Assembly (NCBI GenBank): GCA_015068645.1
Contig: SVKD01000005.1
Coordinates: 1 to 64,000, forward strand
Direction of reading: 5' to 3'
DNA: 64,000 nt
Source of the DNA: Oscillospiraceae bacterium
GTDB lineage: Bacteria > Bacillota > Clostridia > UMGS1840
The notes below the pieces were generated by a model, which did no database searches, was not told the origin of the DNA, and saw only the letters and a program-made list of their open reading frames with translations. Positions within the stretch are counted from its first letter, which is position 1. The number at the start of each line of letters is the position of its first letter. This document shows positions 15,953 through 23,808 of the stretch, in pieces. Both the position numbers and the translations under genes were made by a program.

Positions 15953-16851
15953 TACTTTGCACACTCCAGCATTCTGTCAAGCGGAACAAGTGCTTTCTTT
16001 CTTGTTGCTTCATCTATTTCTACAATGTTATTCTCTTTTTCCAAAACGGAAAGTATATTTTCAAGAGTATTTAATTTCATATCTTTGCAACATGGTGCAG
16101 GAGATACATAATAAAATTTCTTATCCAGGTTATCTTCTGTCAGTTTAAAATTCACTCCATCTTCCGTGCATATGATAAACTCTTTCTTATCCGACATTTT
16201 CGCATAATCTATAATACCTGCTGTACTACCTATATAATCGGACATCTTAAGAATCTCCGGTTCACATTCCGGATGAGTAAGAATTTCCGCTTCAGGATGC
16301 TCTGTCTTTATTATTTGTAACTGTTCTTTTGTAATTGCGGCATGAATCGGACAATATCCATCATTTAAAATAATATTCTTTTCGGGAACCTGCTCTGCCA
16401 CAAATCTCCCAAGATTACGGTCAGGAATAAAGAAAATATTTTTGTTCGGCAGTGATTTAACGATTTTTACTGCATTCGATGATGTTACGCACACATCACT
16501 TTGGCATTTCAGCTTAGCGGTTGAATTGATATAACACACAACAGCAAGGTCTTGAAATTGATTTCTCATTTCATCAACGATCCCGGGCTTAACCATATGC
16601 GCCATAGGACAATCAGCAGACAAATCCGGCATCAAAACCTTCTTGTCGGAATTTATTATCTTTGCACTTTCGCCCATAAAAGAAACGCCGCAGAAAACAA
16701 TAATATCTGCCGTGGTTTTCTTGGCAACCTTTGCAAGATAAAATGAATCACCAACATAATCAGCCACTCTTTGTGCTTCTTTTGGGGCATAGTAATGTGC
16801 AAGTATGATTGCGTTTTTTTCAGATTTCAGCTTCTCTATTTGTTTTTCCAT
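15952..16851 (-). CDS. nadA: Quinolinate synthase
   Basis: [4Fe-4S] enzyme of 299 residues that condenses iminoaspartate with dihydroxyacetone phosphate to quinolinate. The triplicated fold shows ILAHYYAPKEAQRVADYVGDSF at the start, FCGVSFMGESAKI with the first cluster Cys, the MPDLSADCPMAHM stretch, DGYCPIHAAI with the second, HPECEPE, and APCCKDMKLNTLENIL with the third. First gene of the operon, preceded by AGGTGA and a candidate NiaR operator. Confidence 0.96.
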   Translation of the reverse strand: MEKQIEKLKSEKNAIILAHYYAPKEAQRVADYVGDSFYLAKVAKKTTADIIVFCGVSFMGESAKIINSDKKVLMPDLSADCPMAHMVKPGIVDEMRNQFQDLAVVCYINSTAKLKCQSDVCVTSSNAVKIVKSLPNKNIFFIPDRNLGRFVAEQVPEKNIILNDGYCPIHAAITKEQLQIIKTEHPEAEILTHPECEPEILKMSDYIGSTAGIIDYAKMSDKKEFIICTEDGVNFKLTEDNLDKKFYYVSPAPCCKDMKLNTLENILSVLEKENNIVEIDEATRKKALVPLDRMLECAK

Positions 16852-16908
16852 AATACCAATTCACCTCATAAGCTTCATAAAACATTATTAAACATCTTAA
16901 CATATAAC

Positions 16909-16934
16909 TTTACATCTGTCAACTTATCTGTAAA
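16909..16934 (-). promoter_or_regulatory. Candidate NiaR operator upstream of nadA
   Basis: Inverted ends TTTACA/TGTAAA enclose two ATCTGT half-sites. It lies 58-83 bases upstream of the nadA start, where a repressor site for the co-encoded NiaR would be expected. Only the symmetry and position support it. Confidence 0.4.
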
Positions 16935-17073
16935 TTTTTTTTAAGTTTTACATCATGAAAAAAATCTGCCAAATCTGACAGATTCCTGTGAAAAAACCAA
17001 ATGGTTTGGATATCTTTCTGTTAATATCTTAAACTATTGTAAAATCAAGGCTTTCAAGACTTTATTTTCTGCT

Positions 17074-17094
17074 GGACAGTTATTTGACAGTTGA
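17074..17094 (+). repeat. GACAGT direct-repeat pair, left copy
   Basis: Two GACAGTT units separated by a few bases. The 11-mer TTGACAGTTGA (17084-17094) recurs at 19680-19690 in the same orientation, where it is again paired with a second GACAGT. Together they bracket the integrase remnant and could be att or arm-type integrase sites. Confidence 0.4.
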
Positions 17095-17166
17095 GAAAAT
17101 ATTAACAATTTTATTTTCATTTTTATTATACTACATTTTATAATATAATTCAATAATAACAAACAA

Positions 17167-17191
17167 AAAACAGGGCGTTAAACCCTGTTTT
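17167..17191 (-). terminator. Intrinsic terminator after the integrase remnant
   Basis: Stem ACAGGG/CCCTGT with A/T runs on both sides, just past the integrase stop on the minus strand. Confidence 0.75.
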
Positions 17192-17195
17192 CGTG

Positions 17196-17960
17196 TTATA
17201 CGCATATTTTCAATTCTTCTTCATCTTCAAGACCTTTAATAATATGAGTATAGGTATTTATAGTTGTAGAAACATCTTTATAACCTAATAACAAACTGAT
17301 TTTTTTCGGATTGATTCCAGCTTCAAAAAGCGTTGAACAAAATTGATGTCTAAGGGTATGTAATCCCATTCTTTCAATATTCGCATTTTTCAAGATAATA
17401 TAAAATTTTTGGTCGCACTCGTTTTGATTAGCATAACCGCCTTTTTTACTATGAATTAAAAGACTTGTATCATCTTTATAAGTTTTCTTTTTCATTTCCA
17501 AAAATGCTTCAATGGCTTTTTTCGTTTAGTGGAACTATTCTATCTCTGCCACCTTTGGTAGTATGTTGTAATACAGGATGAAAACCCTTTATACGCTTTC
17601 CATCTTTATCTCGGTTAGAAACCCAAACTACATTTTTAGTAATAGATACTATTTTTTGTTCAAATCAACATCTCCATAGGGTAAAGCAATCATTTCGCCA
17701 AGCCTTAGTCCAGTATTCAACATAAACTGAAATACCCATCTTGAAGGATACTTGTAATTTCCGTTTTTGTATTGACTAAAACAGGCTGTTTTGAAGCGTT
17801 CTAATTCTTCCTTTGTAAAAATCCTTTCCTTTGGTTTGCTTTCTCTTTCTGCCTCAAGTTTATTCTTGTTTGGTTTATGGTCTGCTTCAATAACAGGACT
17901 TTTCCTAATTATATCTGTCTGGACTGCGTATAAAAGTAGATTGTATAATATAAAAACCGC
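17196..17960 (-). pseudogene. Tyrosine recombinase/integrase, truncated and twice frameshifted
   Basis: Reading the minus strand across frames gives a contiguous phage/ICE-type integrase: LYNLLLYAVQTDIIRKSPV, then ERIFTKEELERFKTACF, NTGLRLGEMIALPYGDVDL, VVWVSNRDKDGKR, TTKGGRDRIVPLNEK, and finally HTLRHQFCSTLFEAG with LLGYKDVSTTINTYTH. The catalytic Arg (GLRLGE), HxLRH and Tyr (INTYTH) are all recognisable. The frame breaks twice, at A6 runs near 17651 and near 17521, and the N-terminus is missing at a hairpin near 17955. Only the last 101 codons remain one clean frame. The integrase is therefore almost certainly inactive, unless both breaks are sequencing errors at homopolymers. Confidence 0.85.
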
Positions 17961-17973
17961 CGTTAAAGGCGGT
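17955..17973 (-). terminator. Hairpin at the truncated 5' end of the integrase
   Basis: Stem AACCGCC/GGCGGTT with a T-run on the minus strand. It sits where the integrase N-terminus should continue, so it may mark the deletion or rearrangement point. Confidence 0.6.
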
Positions 17974-18001
17974 TAAATACAAGGGAAAGAAACAAAATGG
18001 C

Positions 18002-18034
18002 AAAAGCACCGCTTACAGATTGTAGGCGGTGCTT
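18002..18034 (-). terminator. Intrinsic terminator after the SHOCT protein gene
   Basis: Stem AGCACCGC/GCGGTGCT with a large loop, immediately downstream of the minus-strand gene ending at 18040. Confidence 0.75.
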
Positions 18035-18039
18035 TATAT

Positions 18040-18921
18040 TTATAACCCTAATAATTGTTTTTTCTTTGCGTTAAACTCATCTTCAGTTATAATTCCGTCG
18101 TCAAAAAGTTTCTTGTATTTCACAATTTCATCCGCAGCAGATGAGTTGATTTCTTGAACTGGTTGCGTTTGTGGTTGGCTATTTATAGCGGCAACATCTT
18201 TTTCGGGTATAACCATCTTAAAAACATTTAAATCTGTATAAGCAAACTTAATATATATTTGATTTGGTAATCTTAAATATACAGCTCGGGTATCGTGAGT
18301 TATATCTCTACTTTGTATAGATTTTGGCCCTTTGTTACCAAGAAGAAGTGCTCCAACAGTTCCGCCAACAGCCTTACCTATCATAGCTCCTGGAATAGAT
18401 GTTCTACTGCCTCCACCGCCACTAATCTTTGTTTCGTGATAAAGTTCTCCATCAAGTTCATAATAAAGAATGTTTTTTAGAGCAATAGCTTTTAGGGGAG
18501 AATCGCCCGCTTCCATTTTTCCACCTATAGGGAACAATTTCAGTTTATCGTTATCTTTCCACATATAATATATCATATTCTTTTTTAGACCAAATGCCTT
18601 TGAATCCGCTATATTTGTTCCCAACACAGTAACCGTTGTCTGGCAACCAGCTGGAACAACGGACTGCAAAGTCTGTTGGAAGGTATCCAATGCTCTTTTT
18701 CGCAACTCATTGTTTATTGGTGCGAACTTACGAAGCGGAATAAACACATAGATAACAGAACCTACACAAGCTAATCCAGGAAAAAACATTCCTTCCGGTG
18801 AATCAGTTGAAATAAACCACACATAACTGATTACAAAAACCACTGCAGTAATTATTAATTTCTTCAATAATGGTTCTTTTAATTCTTTAAGTTCCTTATC
18901 TGTCATTTTTGAAACATCCAT
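18040..18921 (-). CDS. Membrane protein with C-terminal SHOCT domain
   Basis: A 293-residue protein. A charged N-terminus (KELKELKEPLLKK) precedes two closely spaced membrane segments (about residues 21-41 and 45-63). A soluble middle follows with a Gly-rich stretch (GGGGSRTSIPGAMIGKAVGGTVGALLLG). The last ~30 residues are a SHOCT module (EIVKYKKLFDDGIITEDEFNAKKKQLLGL), which is common at protein ends and thought to mediate oligomerisation. The start has GGAGG eight bases upstream. It lies inside the decayed integrative element, so it is probably accessory cargo. Function unknown. Confidence 0.8.
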   Translation of the reverse strand: MDVSKMTDKELKELKEPLLKKLIITAVVFVISYVWFISTDSPEGMFFPGLACVGSVIYVFIPLRKFAPINNELRKRALDTFQQTLQSVVPAGCQTTVTVLGTNIADSKAFGLKKNMIYYMWKDNDKLKLFPIGGKMEAGDSPLKAIALKNILYYELDGELYHETKISGGGGSRTSIPGAMIGKAVGGTVGALLLGNKGPKSIQSRDITHDTRAVYLRLPNQIYIKFAYTDLNVFKMVIPEKDVAAINSQPQTQPVQEINSSAADEIVKYKKLFDDGIITEDEFNAKKKQLLGL

Positions 18922-19049
18922 AGTTTAATCCTCCAAACCATAAATTAGTAATATTATATCATAAACATAGGTAAAAGTCCATAATTTAACAAAAAATTGT
19001 ATAGAACACTTAAAAATTATAAACCCCTACTAAAAAAGCATACTGTATA

Positions 19050-19108
19050 AAAGGTTGAGACCTTTGGAACATTAGGTTAAAAACCTAATGGCACTTTCGC
19101 TAATGTGA
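19050..19108 (+). promoter_or_regulatory. Leader with mutually exclusive hairpins
   Basis: Three stems can form: AAAGGT/ACCTTT (19050-19065), a 9-bp stem CATTAGGTT/AACCTAATG (19070-19090), and an alternative that pairs ACATTAG (19069-19075) with CTAATGT (19100-19106). The second and third exclude each other. The gene at 19147 starts about 40 bases further on, so this may be an attenuator or antisense-type control region. Confidence 0.4.
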
Positions 19109-19146
19109 ACAATAAAAAATAAAAAGATACAGGAGGCTTACTACAA

Positions 19147-19552
19147 ATGAAAAACACCCCCATATTAAACAGAGTAAAAAACAACAATTACACCTTAAAG
19201 CATATTTCACAAGCAGATATTGATAAAATAAGTCAAACAAACTTTGTTTGGTTTCTCTTTTGGCTTGATAATGATTATATCACTATCAAACACAATTATT
19301 ATAGGTTTTCAAATGATGAGAAACAATATTTATTGTTGTCTTGATAACGATTATAAAGGGAAACAATCAACAGACCAAATTAAAAAGCAAATGATAAAAA
19401 ACACTTATGATTTAAGGAGCATAATTCAAAACCTGATAAAATACAACAACGGGCATTTAATAAAAGATTGGAATGAGTGCTTAAAGTTTTCAAATTATAT
19501 CGATGTTGATATAAAGCAGTTTTTAGGAATACAGGAAAACAAGCAATTATAA
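19147..19552 (+). pseudogene. Small gene of unknown function, apparently frameshifted
   Basis: A good Shine-Dalgarno (AGGAGG, 10 bases) leads into a 65-codon frame (MKNTPILNRVKNNNYTLKHI...) that stops at 19344. The downstream frame continues at once with DNDYKGKQSTDQIKKQMIKN... and ends GIQENKQL at 19552. Joined near 19335-19345, the two give a protein of about 135 residues with uniform Lys/Asn/Ile-rich composition. I do not recognise the family. It lies in the integrative remnant next to a broken integrase, so decay is the simplest reading; no obvious slippery heptamer supports programmed frameshifting. Confidence 0.5.
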
Positions 19553-19648
19553 AATATAATGTAGCAGAACGCTACACTCTCTGACCTAAATCAAAGCAAA
19601 TAACAGGGGCAGAAAAAGAAAGGCAAGAAACAAACAGGAACATAAAAG

Positions 19649-19683
19649 GCTATCTGTAATTTAAACGCAGATAGCCTTTTTGA
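19649..19683 (+). terminator. Intrinsic terminator
   Basis: Stem AAGGCTATCTG/CAGATAGCCTT followed by T5, downstream of the small frameshifted gene. Confidence 0.75.
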
Positions 19684-19699
19684 CAGTTGATTTGACAGT
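19680..19699 (+). repeat. GACAGT direct-repeat pair, right copy
   Basis: Contains TTGACAGTTGA at 19680-19690 followed by TTTGACAGT. Same orientation and similar arrangement as the copy at 17074-17094, 2.6 kb away. Confidence 0.4.
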
Positions 19700-19756
19700 A
19701 AATAGAAGAAAAAGCAAGGGTAAATAAGGGGAAATAAGAAGAAACGCACAAAAAAA

Positions 19757-19795
19757 GAAAACTGCTTAATTCCCTTGAAATAAGCAGTTTTCAAG
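19757..19795. terminator. Intrinsic terminator-like hairpin
   Basis: Stem AAAACTGCTTA/TAAGCAGTTTT around a short loop, with an A-run on its left. Confidence 0.6.
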
Positions 19796-20014
19796 CACTT
19801 TTGATAAGAACACTCAAAATATAACAAATGGTTTAGATGACACTTTATTTCGGTGATATTAAAACTTCGTTGGAGTGTTATTTTTGATAAACCAAAAGTG
19901 ATCTTGAAACCAATCGGTTTCAGTGATATTATATTGATTCCTTCAACTCAACGAATGGCAACATCATTTACGCAGGAAATATCACTTGTTCCGCAAGAAA
20001 TAAATATAACTAAA

Positions 20015-20043
20015 AAAAGCATCGACAAAGTCGATGCTTTTTT
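20015..20043. terminator. Bidirectional intrinsic terminator next to tRNA-Pro
   Basis: Perfect stem AGCATCGAC/GTCGATGCT with a 3-nt loop and A7/T6 flanks, immediately downstream of the minus-strand tRNA. Confidence 0.85.
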
Positions 20044-20044
20044 C

Positions 20045-20121
20045 TGGTCGGGATGACAAGATTCGAACTTGCGACCTCTTGAACCCCATTCAAGCACGCT
20101 ACCAAGCTGCGCTACATCCCG
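20045..20121 (-). tRNA. tRNA-Pro (anticodon GGG)
   Basis: Full cloverleaf on the minus strand: acceptor CGGGATG/CATCCCG, anticodon stem CTTGA/TCAAG with loop ATGGGGT giving anticodon GGG, T-loop TTCGAAT, discriminator A, and an encoded CCA. It reads proline CCC/CCU codons. A terminator follows directly. Confidence 0.95.
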
Positions 20122-20239
20122 TTACCTAGGATATTATACAGTCTTTATCCCGATTTGTCAAGAGTAAAATTAAATTTTTTTTAATTTTTTTCACTTTTTT
20201 TATTTTTTATCGATTTCTTAGTTTTTTTCGCAAAAAGAA

Positions 20240-20268
20240 TTGCCATTTGGCTGCATTTTTGTTATAAT
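20240..20268 (+). promoter_or_regulatory. Sigma-A-type promoter for the PHP gene
   Basis: TTGCCA, 17 bases, TATAAT; the leader to the ATG at 20287 is only about 12 bases and contains the GAGGTGA Shine-Dalgarno. Confidence 0.75.
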
Positions 20269-20286
20269 ATCACCCGAGGTGATACT

Positions 20287-21024
20287 ATGTTTAAATACGA
20301 AACACATCTGCACACAACACCCGTGAGCAAATGCGCCGTGGTAACTATACGGCAGATTATGGAATTTTATAAAAAAGTTGGATTTGACGGAATTTTTATC
20401 ACCAATCATTTTATTGACGGCAATATTTGTCTTGATATCAGAAATGCATCTTACGAAGAACGAATCCGCTTTTATTTTTCCGATTATGAAGAAGCGCTGA
20501 AACTGCAAGATGAAATCGGCATCAAAGTGTTTTGCGGTGTGGAATCAACTTATATCGACGGAACCGATTTTTTAATTTACGGTTTGGATAAGGACTGGTT
20601 TTTAGCTCATCCTGAAATTGAAACTATGAAAATGAGCGAACTTCTCCCCTATTATATGGAACACGGAGCGTTAGTCATTCATGCGCACCCCTTCCGTGAG
20701 GCCGGCTATATTGACCATATTCGTTTATTTCCCCGTTGTGTACACGGAGTGGAAGTGATAAATGCTTCCCGCACCGATTTTGAAAACGACTCCGCAAAAA
20801 AATATGCCAAGCAGTACAAACTTTTAGAATTCGCAGGAACTGATAACCACGGTTTTACTTATGAGTATTTAGGCGGAATGCAGAGCAAAACACCCGTAGA
20901 AAGTGTGGCAGATTTTATCAATAAGGTAAAATCCGGACAAATGAAAGTGTTTACGCAAGAACTGCACGAACCATATTGCAATGCCGAATTGCACGAACTG
21001 GATGAATTTAAAAGTTTAGAATAA
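20287..21024 (+). CDS. PHP-domain phosphoesterase
   Basis: A 245-residue PHP-superfamily protein with ETHLHTTPVSKC carrying the first metal histidines, ITNHF, VFCGVESTY, VIHAHPFRE and EFAGTDNHG. The fold is shared with histidinol phosphatase, DNA polymerase PHP domains and nucleotide phosphatases; the exact substrate is not visible. It stands alone with its own promoter. The structured dispersed repeat begins at its stop codon. Confidence 0.88.
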   Translation: MFKYETHLHTTPVSKCAVVTIRQIMEFYKKVGFDGIFITNHFIDGNICLDIRNASYEERIRFYFSDYEEALKLQDEIGIKVFCGVESTYIDGTDFLIYGLDKDWFLAHPEIETMKMSELLPYYMEHGALVIHAHPFREAGYIDHIRLFPRCVHGVEVINASRTDFENDSAKKYAKQYKLLEFAGTDNHGFTYEYLGGMQSKTPVESVADFINKVKSGQMKVFTQELHEPYCNAELHELDEFKSLE

Positions 21025-21093
21025 TAAGAACCCGACCCGATAACGCAATCAAAGATTGCGGTCGGGTGCCCCGGAACCTTGTTGTATTCACAA
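21023..21093 (+). repeat. Structured dispersed repeat, copy 1
   Basis: About 70 bases: nested stem (CCCGACC/GGTCGGG outside, GCAATC/GATTGC inside, loop AAA) and then a conserved 3' tail containing CCTTGTTGTATTCACAA. It overlaps the PHP stop codon and is followed within 8 bases by a terminator. Nearly identical to copy 3 (63725-63795). Confidence 0.85.
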
Positions 21094-21097
21094 AAAT

Positions 21098-21128
21098 AAA
21101 AAAGCTCTCGGTTGAGAGCTTTTTTATT
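21098..21128. terminator. Bidirectional intrinsic terminator
   Basis: Stem AAAGCTCTC/GAGAGCTTT with GGTT loop and A/T runs on either side; serves the PHP gene (plus) and possibly the antiporter gene (minus). Confidence 0.85.
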
Positions 21129-21137
21129 TTTGATATT

Positions 21138-22070
21138 TTAGTGTTGCATTGCAATTACTGCAAAGTATGCCGCATAGCTTAGAAGGAACAACCAACCACC
21201 CCAGCGATATAACTTTTTATCTTTTGCACAGCAAATCCACAATAACACAACAGCACCGGTTGCCACAAGGGTATCAAAAATAAATTTACTCTGGAACGGA
21301 ACCGGAATAATCAGAGACGAAATACTAACCACAAAGAGAATATTAAAGATATTGCTTCCCACAATGTTACCGATCGCAATATCCGCATTGCCTTTTCGTG
21401 CAGCCATCACAGAAGTGAACAGTTCCGGCAAAGAAGTTCCCAAAGCAACAATTGTCAGACCAATAAAGCGAGGGCTCATTCCCCACATGGTTGCCAAAGC
21501 AGTAGCAGCATCAACAGTTACATTACTTCCCCATACAATCAGACCAAGTCCAACAACTGTAAAGATTAACGCCTTCCAAATGGATATTTCTTTGATTTCT
21601 TTCTGCTGGTCGTTTTTTTGTTTTAAGGTAGTTACAAATAAGTATACCATATATGCTATAAATACTGCTAAAAGCACCAGTCCTTCCCATCTGTTCAAGG
21701 AACCGTCCAGCCCCATAAATAATAGTAGGGATGCTAAAAGCACTACAGGAATATCTACTCGAACGGTGGACTTGGCAACCACCAAAGGTGTGATAACTGC
21801 AGATAACCCTAAAATAATCAATACATTCAAAATATTGCTACCAACAATATTACCAATCGTAATATCCGCATTCCCACCCAAAGCGGCAGAAATACTTACT
21901 GCGGCTTCCGGGGCGCTGGTTCCCATTGCAACAATTGTTAAACCGATTACCAACTGCGGAATTTTAAACTTAGTGGCAATGCCGGAGGCACCGTCCACAA
22001 ACCAATCCGCACCTTTTACCAGCATTGTAAATCCGATTGCCAAAAGCAAAAACTGCAATAAAACTTCCAT
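21138..22070 (-). CDS. Calcium/sodium antiporter family protein, probable Mn2+ or Ca2+ exporter
   Basis: A 310-residue CaCA-superfamily antiporter of the YrbG type. The two inverted alpha-repeats are plain: GLTIVAMGTSAPEAAVSI with GNIVGSNILNVL in the first half and GLTIVALGTSLPELFTSV with GNIVGSNIFNIL in the second, with about ten membrane segments. The chosen ATG follows AAAGGAG; 19 upstream codons were discarded. A yybP-ykoY riboswitch occupies the leader. That class senses Mn2+ and commonly controls such antiporters, so export of Mn2+ (alone or with Ca2+) is a reasonable inference. Confidence 0.92.
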   Translation of the reverse strand: MEVLLQFLLLAIGFTMLVKGADWFVDGASGIATKFKIPQLVIGLTIVAMGTSAPEAAVSISAALGGNADITIGNIVGSNILNVLIILGLSAVITPLVVAKSTVRVDIPVVLLASLLLFMGLDGSLNRWEGLVLLAVFIAYMVYLFVTTLKQKNDQQKEIKEISIWKALIFTVVGLGLIVWGSNVTVDAATALATMWGMSPRFIGLTIVALGTSLPELFTSVMAARKGNADIAIGNIVGSNIFNILFVVSISSLIIPVPFQSKFIFDTLVATGAVVLLWICCAKDKKLYRWGGWLFLLSYAAYFAVIAMQH

Positions 22071-22130
22071 TTTTAAATCTCCTTTTGTATCTTTAGTTTT
22101 GAGATTGTGTCTGCAAGAAAGGCACAAAAA

Positions 22131-22268
22131 AAGGCAGACCTTTCCTGTAAATACTTACAGAAAAGTCTTGCCATTTCATTACAAACCGGATATTCTAAAA
22201 GAATATCGTACTGACGGTATCGTAACCATAATGCCAGAGCATTACGCCAGCTACTCCCTTTTCATATT
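22131..22268 (-). ncRNA. yybP-ykoY (Mn2+) riboswitch
   Basis: On the minus strand the leader has the class signature GGGAGTAGC (22250-22258), the GTCAGTACG element, CCGG, and then GGCAAGAC pairing across a long arm ending GGTCTGCC followed by T7 (22125-22172), the usual terminator of this class. It sits about 60 bases upstream of the antiporter Shine-Dalgarno. Assigned from motif order, not from a covariance model. Confidence 0.85.
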
Positions 22269-22305
22269 CTCTTAATCAACAATTGTAAGAAACACTTACT
22301 TTACC

Positions 22306-22333
22306 ATTATATCATATATTTTCCATTTTGCAA
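22306..22333 (-). promoter_or_regulatory. Promoter for the riboswitch-antiporter transcript
   Basis: TTGCAA, 16 bases, TATAAT on the minus strand; predicted transcription start about 30 bases before the riboswitch core. Confidence 0.65.
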
Positions 22334-22383
22334 GTGTTTTTGAAATTTTTTTCAACTTTTTCAACGTTATAATAATGCCAATT

Positions 22384-22422
22384 GAAAAAAGGTCTGCCTA
22401 AAATTAGACAGACCTTTTACAT
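22384..22422 (-). terminator. Intrinsic terminator after the ABC ATPase gene
   Basis: Stem AAAGGTCTG/CAGACCTTT with A/T flanks, just past the minus-strand stop at 22428. Confidence 0.8.
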
Positions 22423-22427
22423 TTCAA

Positions 22428-23546
22428 TTAAGAATTTTTGGTCATAGAAAGTTCAGTTTCCGGATCAAACAGATGTAATTTTTCCATATCAAAACCAACC
22501 TTGATGCTATCACCAATTTTAGCAGTGGTTCTAGGATTAACTCTTGCAATAAATTTATTGCCGTCTGCTAATAAGTACAGATAAGTTTCTGCACCCATCA
22601 ATTCGGAAAAGTCTACTTTTACATCGATAGTTGCATTCGGGAAAGCAGAAATGAAGGACTGTTCATCATGAATATCTTCAGAACGGATACCAAATACTAC
22701 TTCTTTGCCAACATGTTCTTTTACAGCATCGTTAATTTTGCTTGCAGGTAAAGTCAGTTTATTGGAACCGAATACTAATACGTATTCGTTACCTTCTTTT
22801 TCCAATTTTGCAGTAGTCATGTTCATCTGGGGGCTTCCCATAAAGCCACCAACAAACATATTTACAGGATTATCATACAGATTCTGAGGAGTATCTACCT
22901 GCTGAACCACACCATCTTTCATAACAACGATTCTGGTACCCATAGTCATTGCTTCGGTCTGGTCATGAGTAACGTAGATAAAGGTGGTCTGTAATCTCTG
23001 ATGGAGTTTACCGATTTCTGCTCTCATCTGTACTCTCAATTTAGCATCCAAGTTAGACAGAGGTTCGTCCATTAAGAAAACCTTAGGTTCTCTAACGATT
23101 GCACGACCTAACGCAACACGCTGTCTCTGACCGCCGGATAAAGCTTTGGGTTTTCTTTCCAACAGATGCTCAATATCTAAGATTTTTGCAGCTTCGGTAA
23201 CTCTTCTTTTGATTTCAGCCTTCGGAACTTTTTTCTGTTTTAAACCGAATGCCATATTTTCGAATACAGTCATATGCGGGTAGAGCGCATAGCTCTGGAA
23301 TACCATCGCAATATCTCTGTTCTTCGGAGAAACATCATTTACTAAATTATCACCGATATAGAGTTCACCGCTGGTGATTTCTTCTAAACCTGCGATCATT
23401 CTTAAGGTAGTGGACTTACCGCAACCGGAAGGACCTACCAAAATAATAAACTCTTTATCTTCAATGTCAAGGCAGAAGTTATCAACAGATTTCTGCTGGC
23501 TGCCTTCGTAAACTTTGCAAAGATTTTTTAAAATTAAACCTGCCAT
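22428..23546 (-). CDS. Carbohydrate ABC transporter ATP-binding protein (MsmX/UgpC type)
   Basis: A 372-residue cytoplasmic ATPase. Walker A GPSGCGKST, Q-loop VFQSYALYPHMTVFENMAF, signature LSGGQRQRVALGRA, Walker B VFLMDEPLSNLDA and the H-loop VTHDQTEA lie in the first ~240 residues. A TOBE-type C-terminal domain follows (FGIRSEDI, GAETYLYL, FDMEKLHLFDPETE). No permease or binding-protein gene is adjacent. A lone ATPase of this family usually energises several sugar importers, as B. subtilis MsmX does. No AraC/MalT-specific regulatory insert is seen. Confidence 0.93.
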   Translation of the reverse strand: MAGLILKNLCKVYEGSQQKSVDNFCLDIEDKEFIILVGPSGCGKSTTLRMIAGLEEITSGELYIGDNLVNDVSPKNRDIAMVFQSYALYPHMTVFENMAFGLKQKKVPKAEIKRRVTEAAKILDIEHLLERKPKALSGGQRQRVALGRAIVREPKVFLMDEPLSNLDAKLRVQMRAEIGKLHQRLQTTFIYVTHDQTEAMTMGTRIVVMKDGVVQQVDTPQNLYDNPVNMFVGGFMGSPQMNMTTAKLEKEGNEYVLVFGSNKLTLPASKINDAVKEHVGKEVVFGIRSEDIHDEQSFISAFPNATIDVKVDFSELMGAETYLYLLADGNKFIARVNPRTTAKIGDSIKVGFDMEKLHLFDPETELSMTKNS

Positions 23547-23683
23547 TTACAATTTACCCCCATGTTAAAGTTTTCTTACTATGCGACCATTATAACACAG
23601 TTGTTTCAAAAATAAAAGTGGTTAATTCACCAAAAATAATAATTTTATTTTATACAATTTGCATAGCACGTCAAAAATAGGGG

Positions 23684-23712
23684 TTGAAATTGGTCTGCTT
23701 TTGTGTTAAAAT
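23684..23712 (+). promoter_or_regulatory. Sigma-A-type promoter upstream of rlmD
   Basis: TTGAAA, 17 bases, TAAAAT, about 100 bases upstream of the RlmD start. Confidence 0.55.
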
Positions 23713-23808
23713 AACAAACAAGCTCGAAGATTCCATATTTTTTCCACAGAGTTTTCCATAGAACAATTACGAAAGGATAAAAAAGCACTGCTTTTGAACC
23801 GGTATATT

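Larger units (their letters stand above)
16852..17195. other. 344-base gap between nadA and the integrase remnant
   Basis: Holds the presumed nadA promoter region with a candidate NiaR operator (16909-16934), a GACAGT repeat pair that may mark an element end (17074-17094), and a terminator (17170-17190). No coding sequence is apparent. Confidence 0.6.
19553..20044. other. 492-base gap before tRNA-Pro
   Basis: Contains three hairpin terminators (19649-19683, 19760-19793, 20017-20041) and a second GACAGT repeat pair (19681-19699). Between 19800 and 20015 a short open frame (from a GTG at 19853, no Shine-Dalgarno) reads without a match to any family I know; I regard it as unproven. Confidence 0.5.

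Noticed and set aside
19591-19827. 78-codon minus-strand frame rich in Phe/Leu
   Set aside because: It covers two terminator hairpins and a GACAGT repeat pair; hydrophobicity comes from A/T-rich DNA.
19853-20056. 67-codon frame from a GTG
   Set aside because: No Shine-Dalgarno, no recognised family, and it runs through a terminator into the tRNA-Pro gene.
21352-22275. 307-codon plus-strand frame opposite the antiporter
   Set aside because: It mirrors a strongly supported CDS with antiporter motifs and crosses the riboswitch; it is an antisense shadow.
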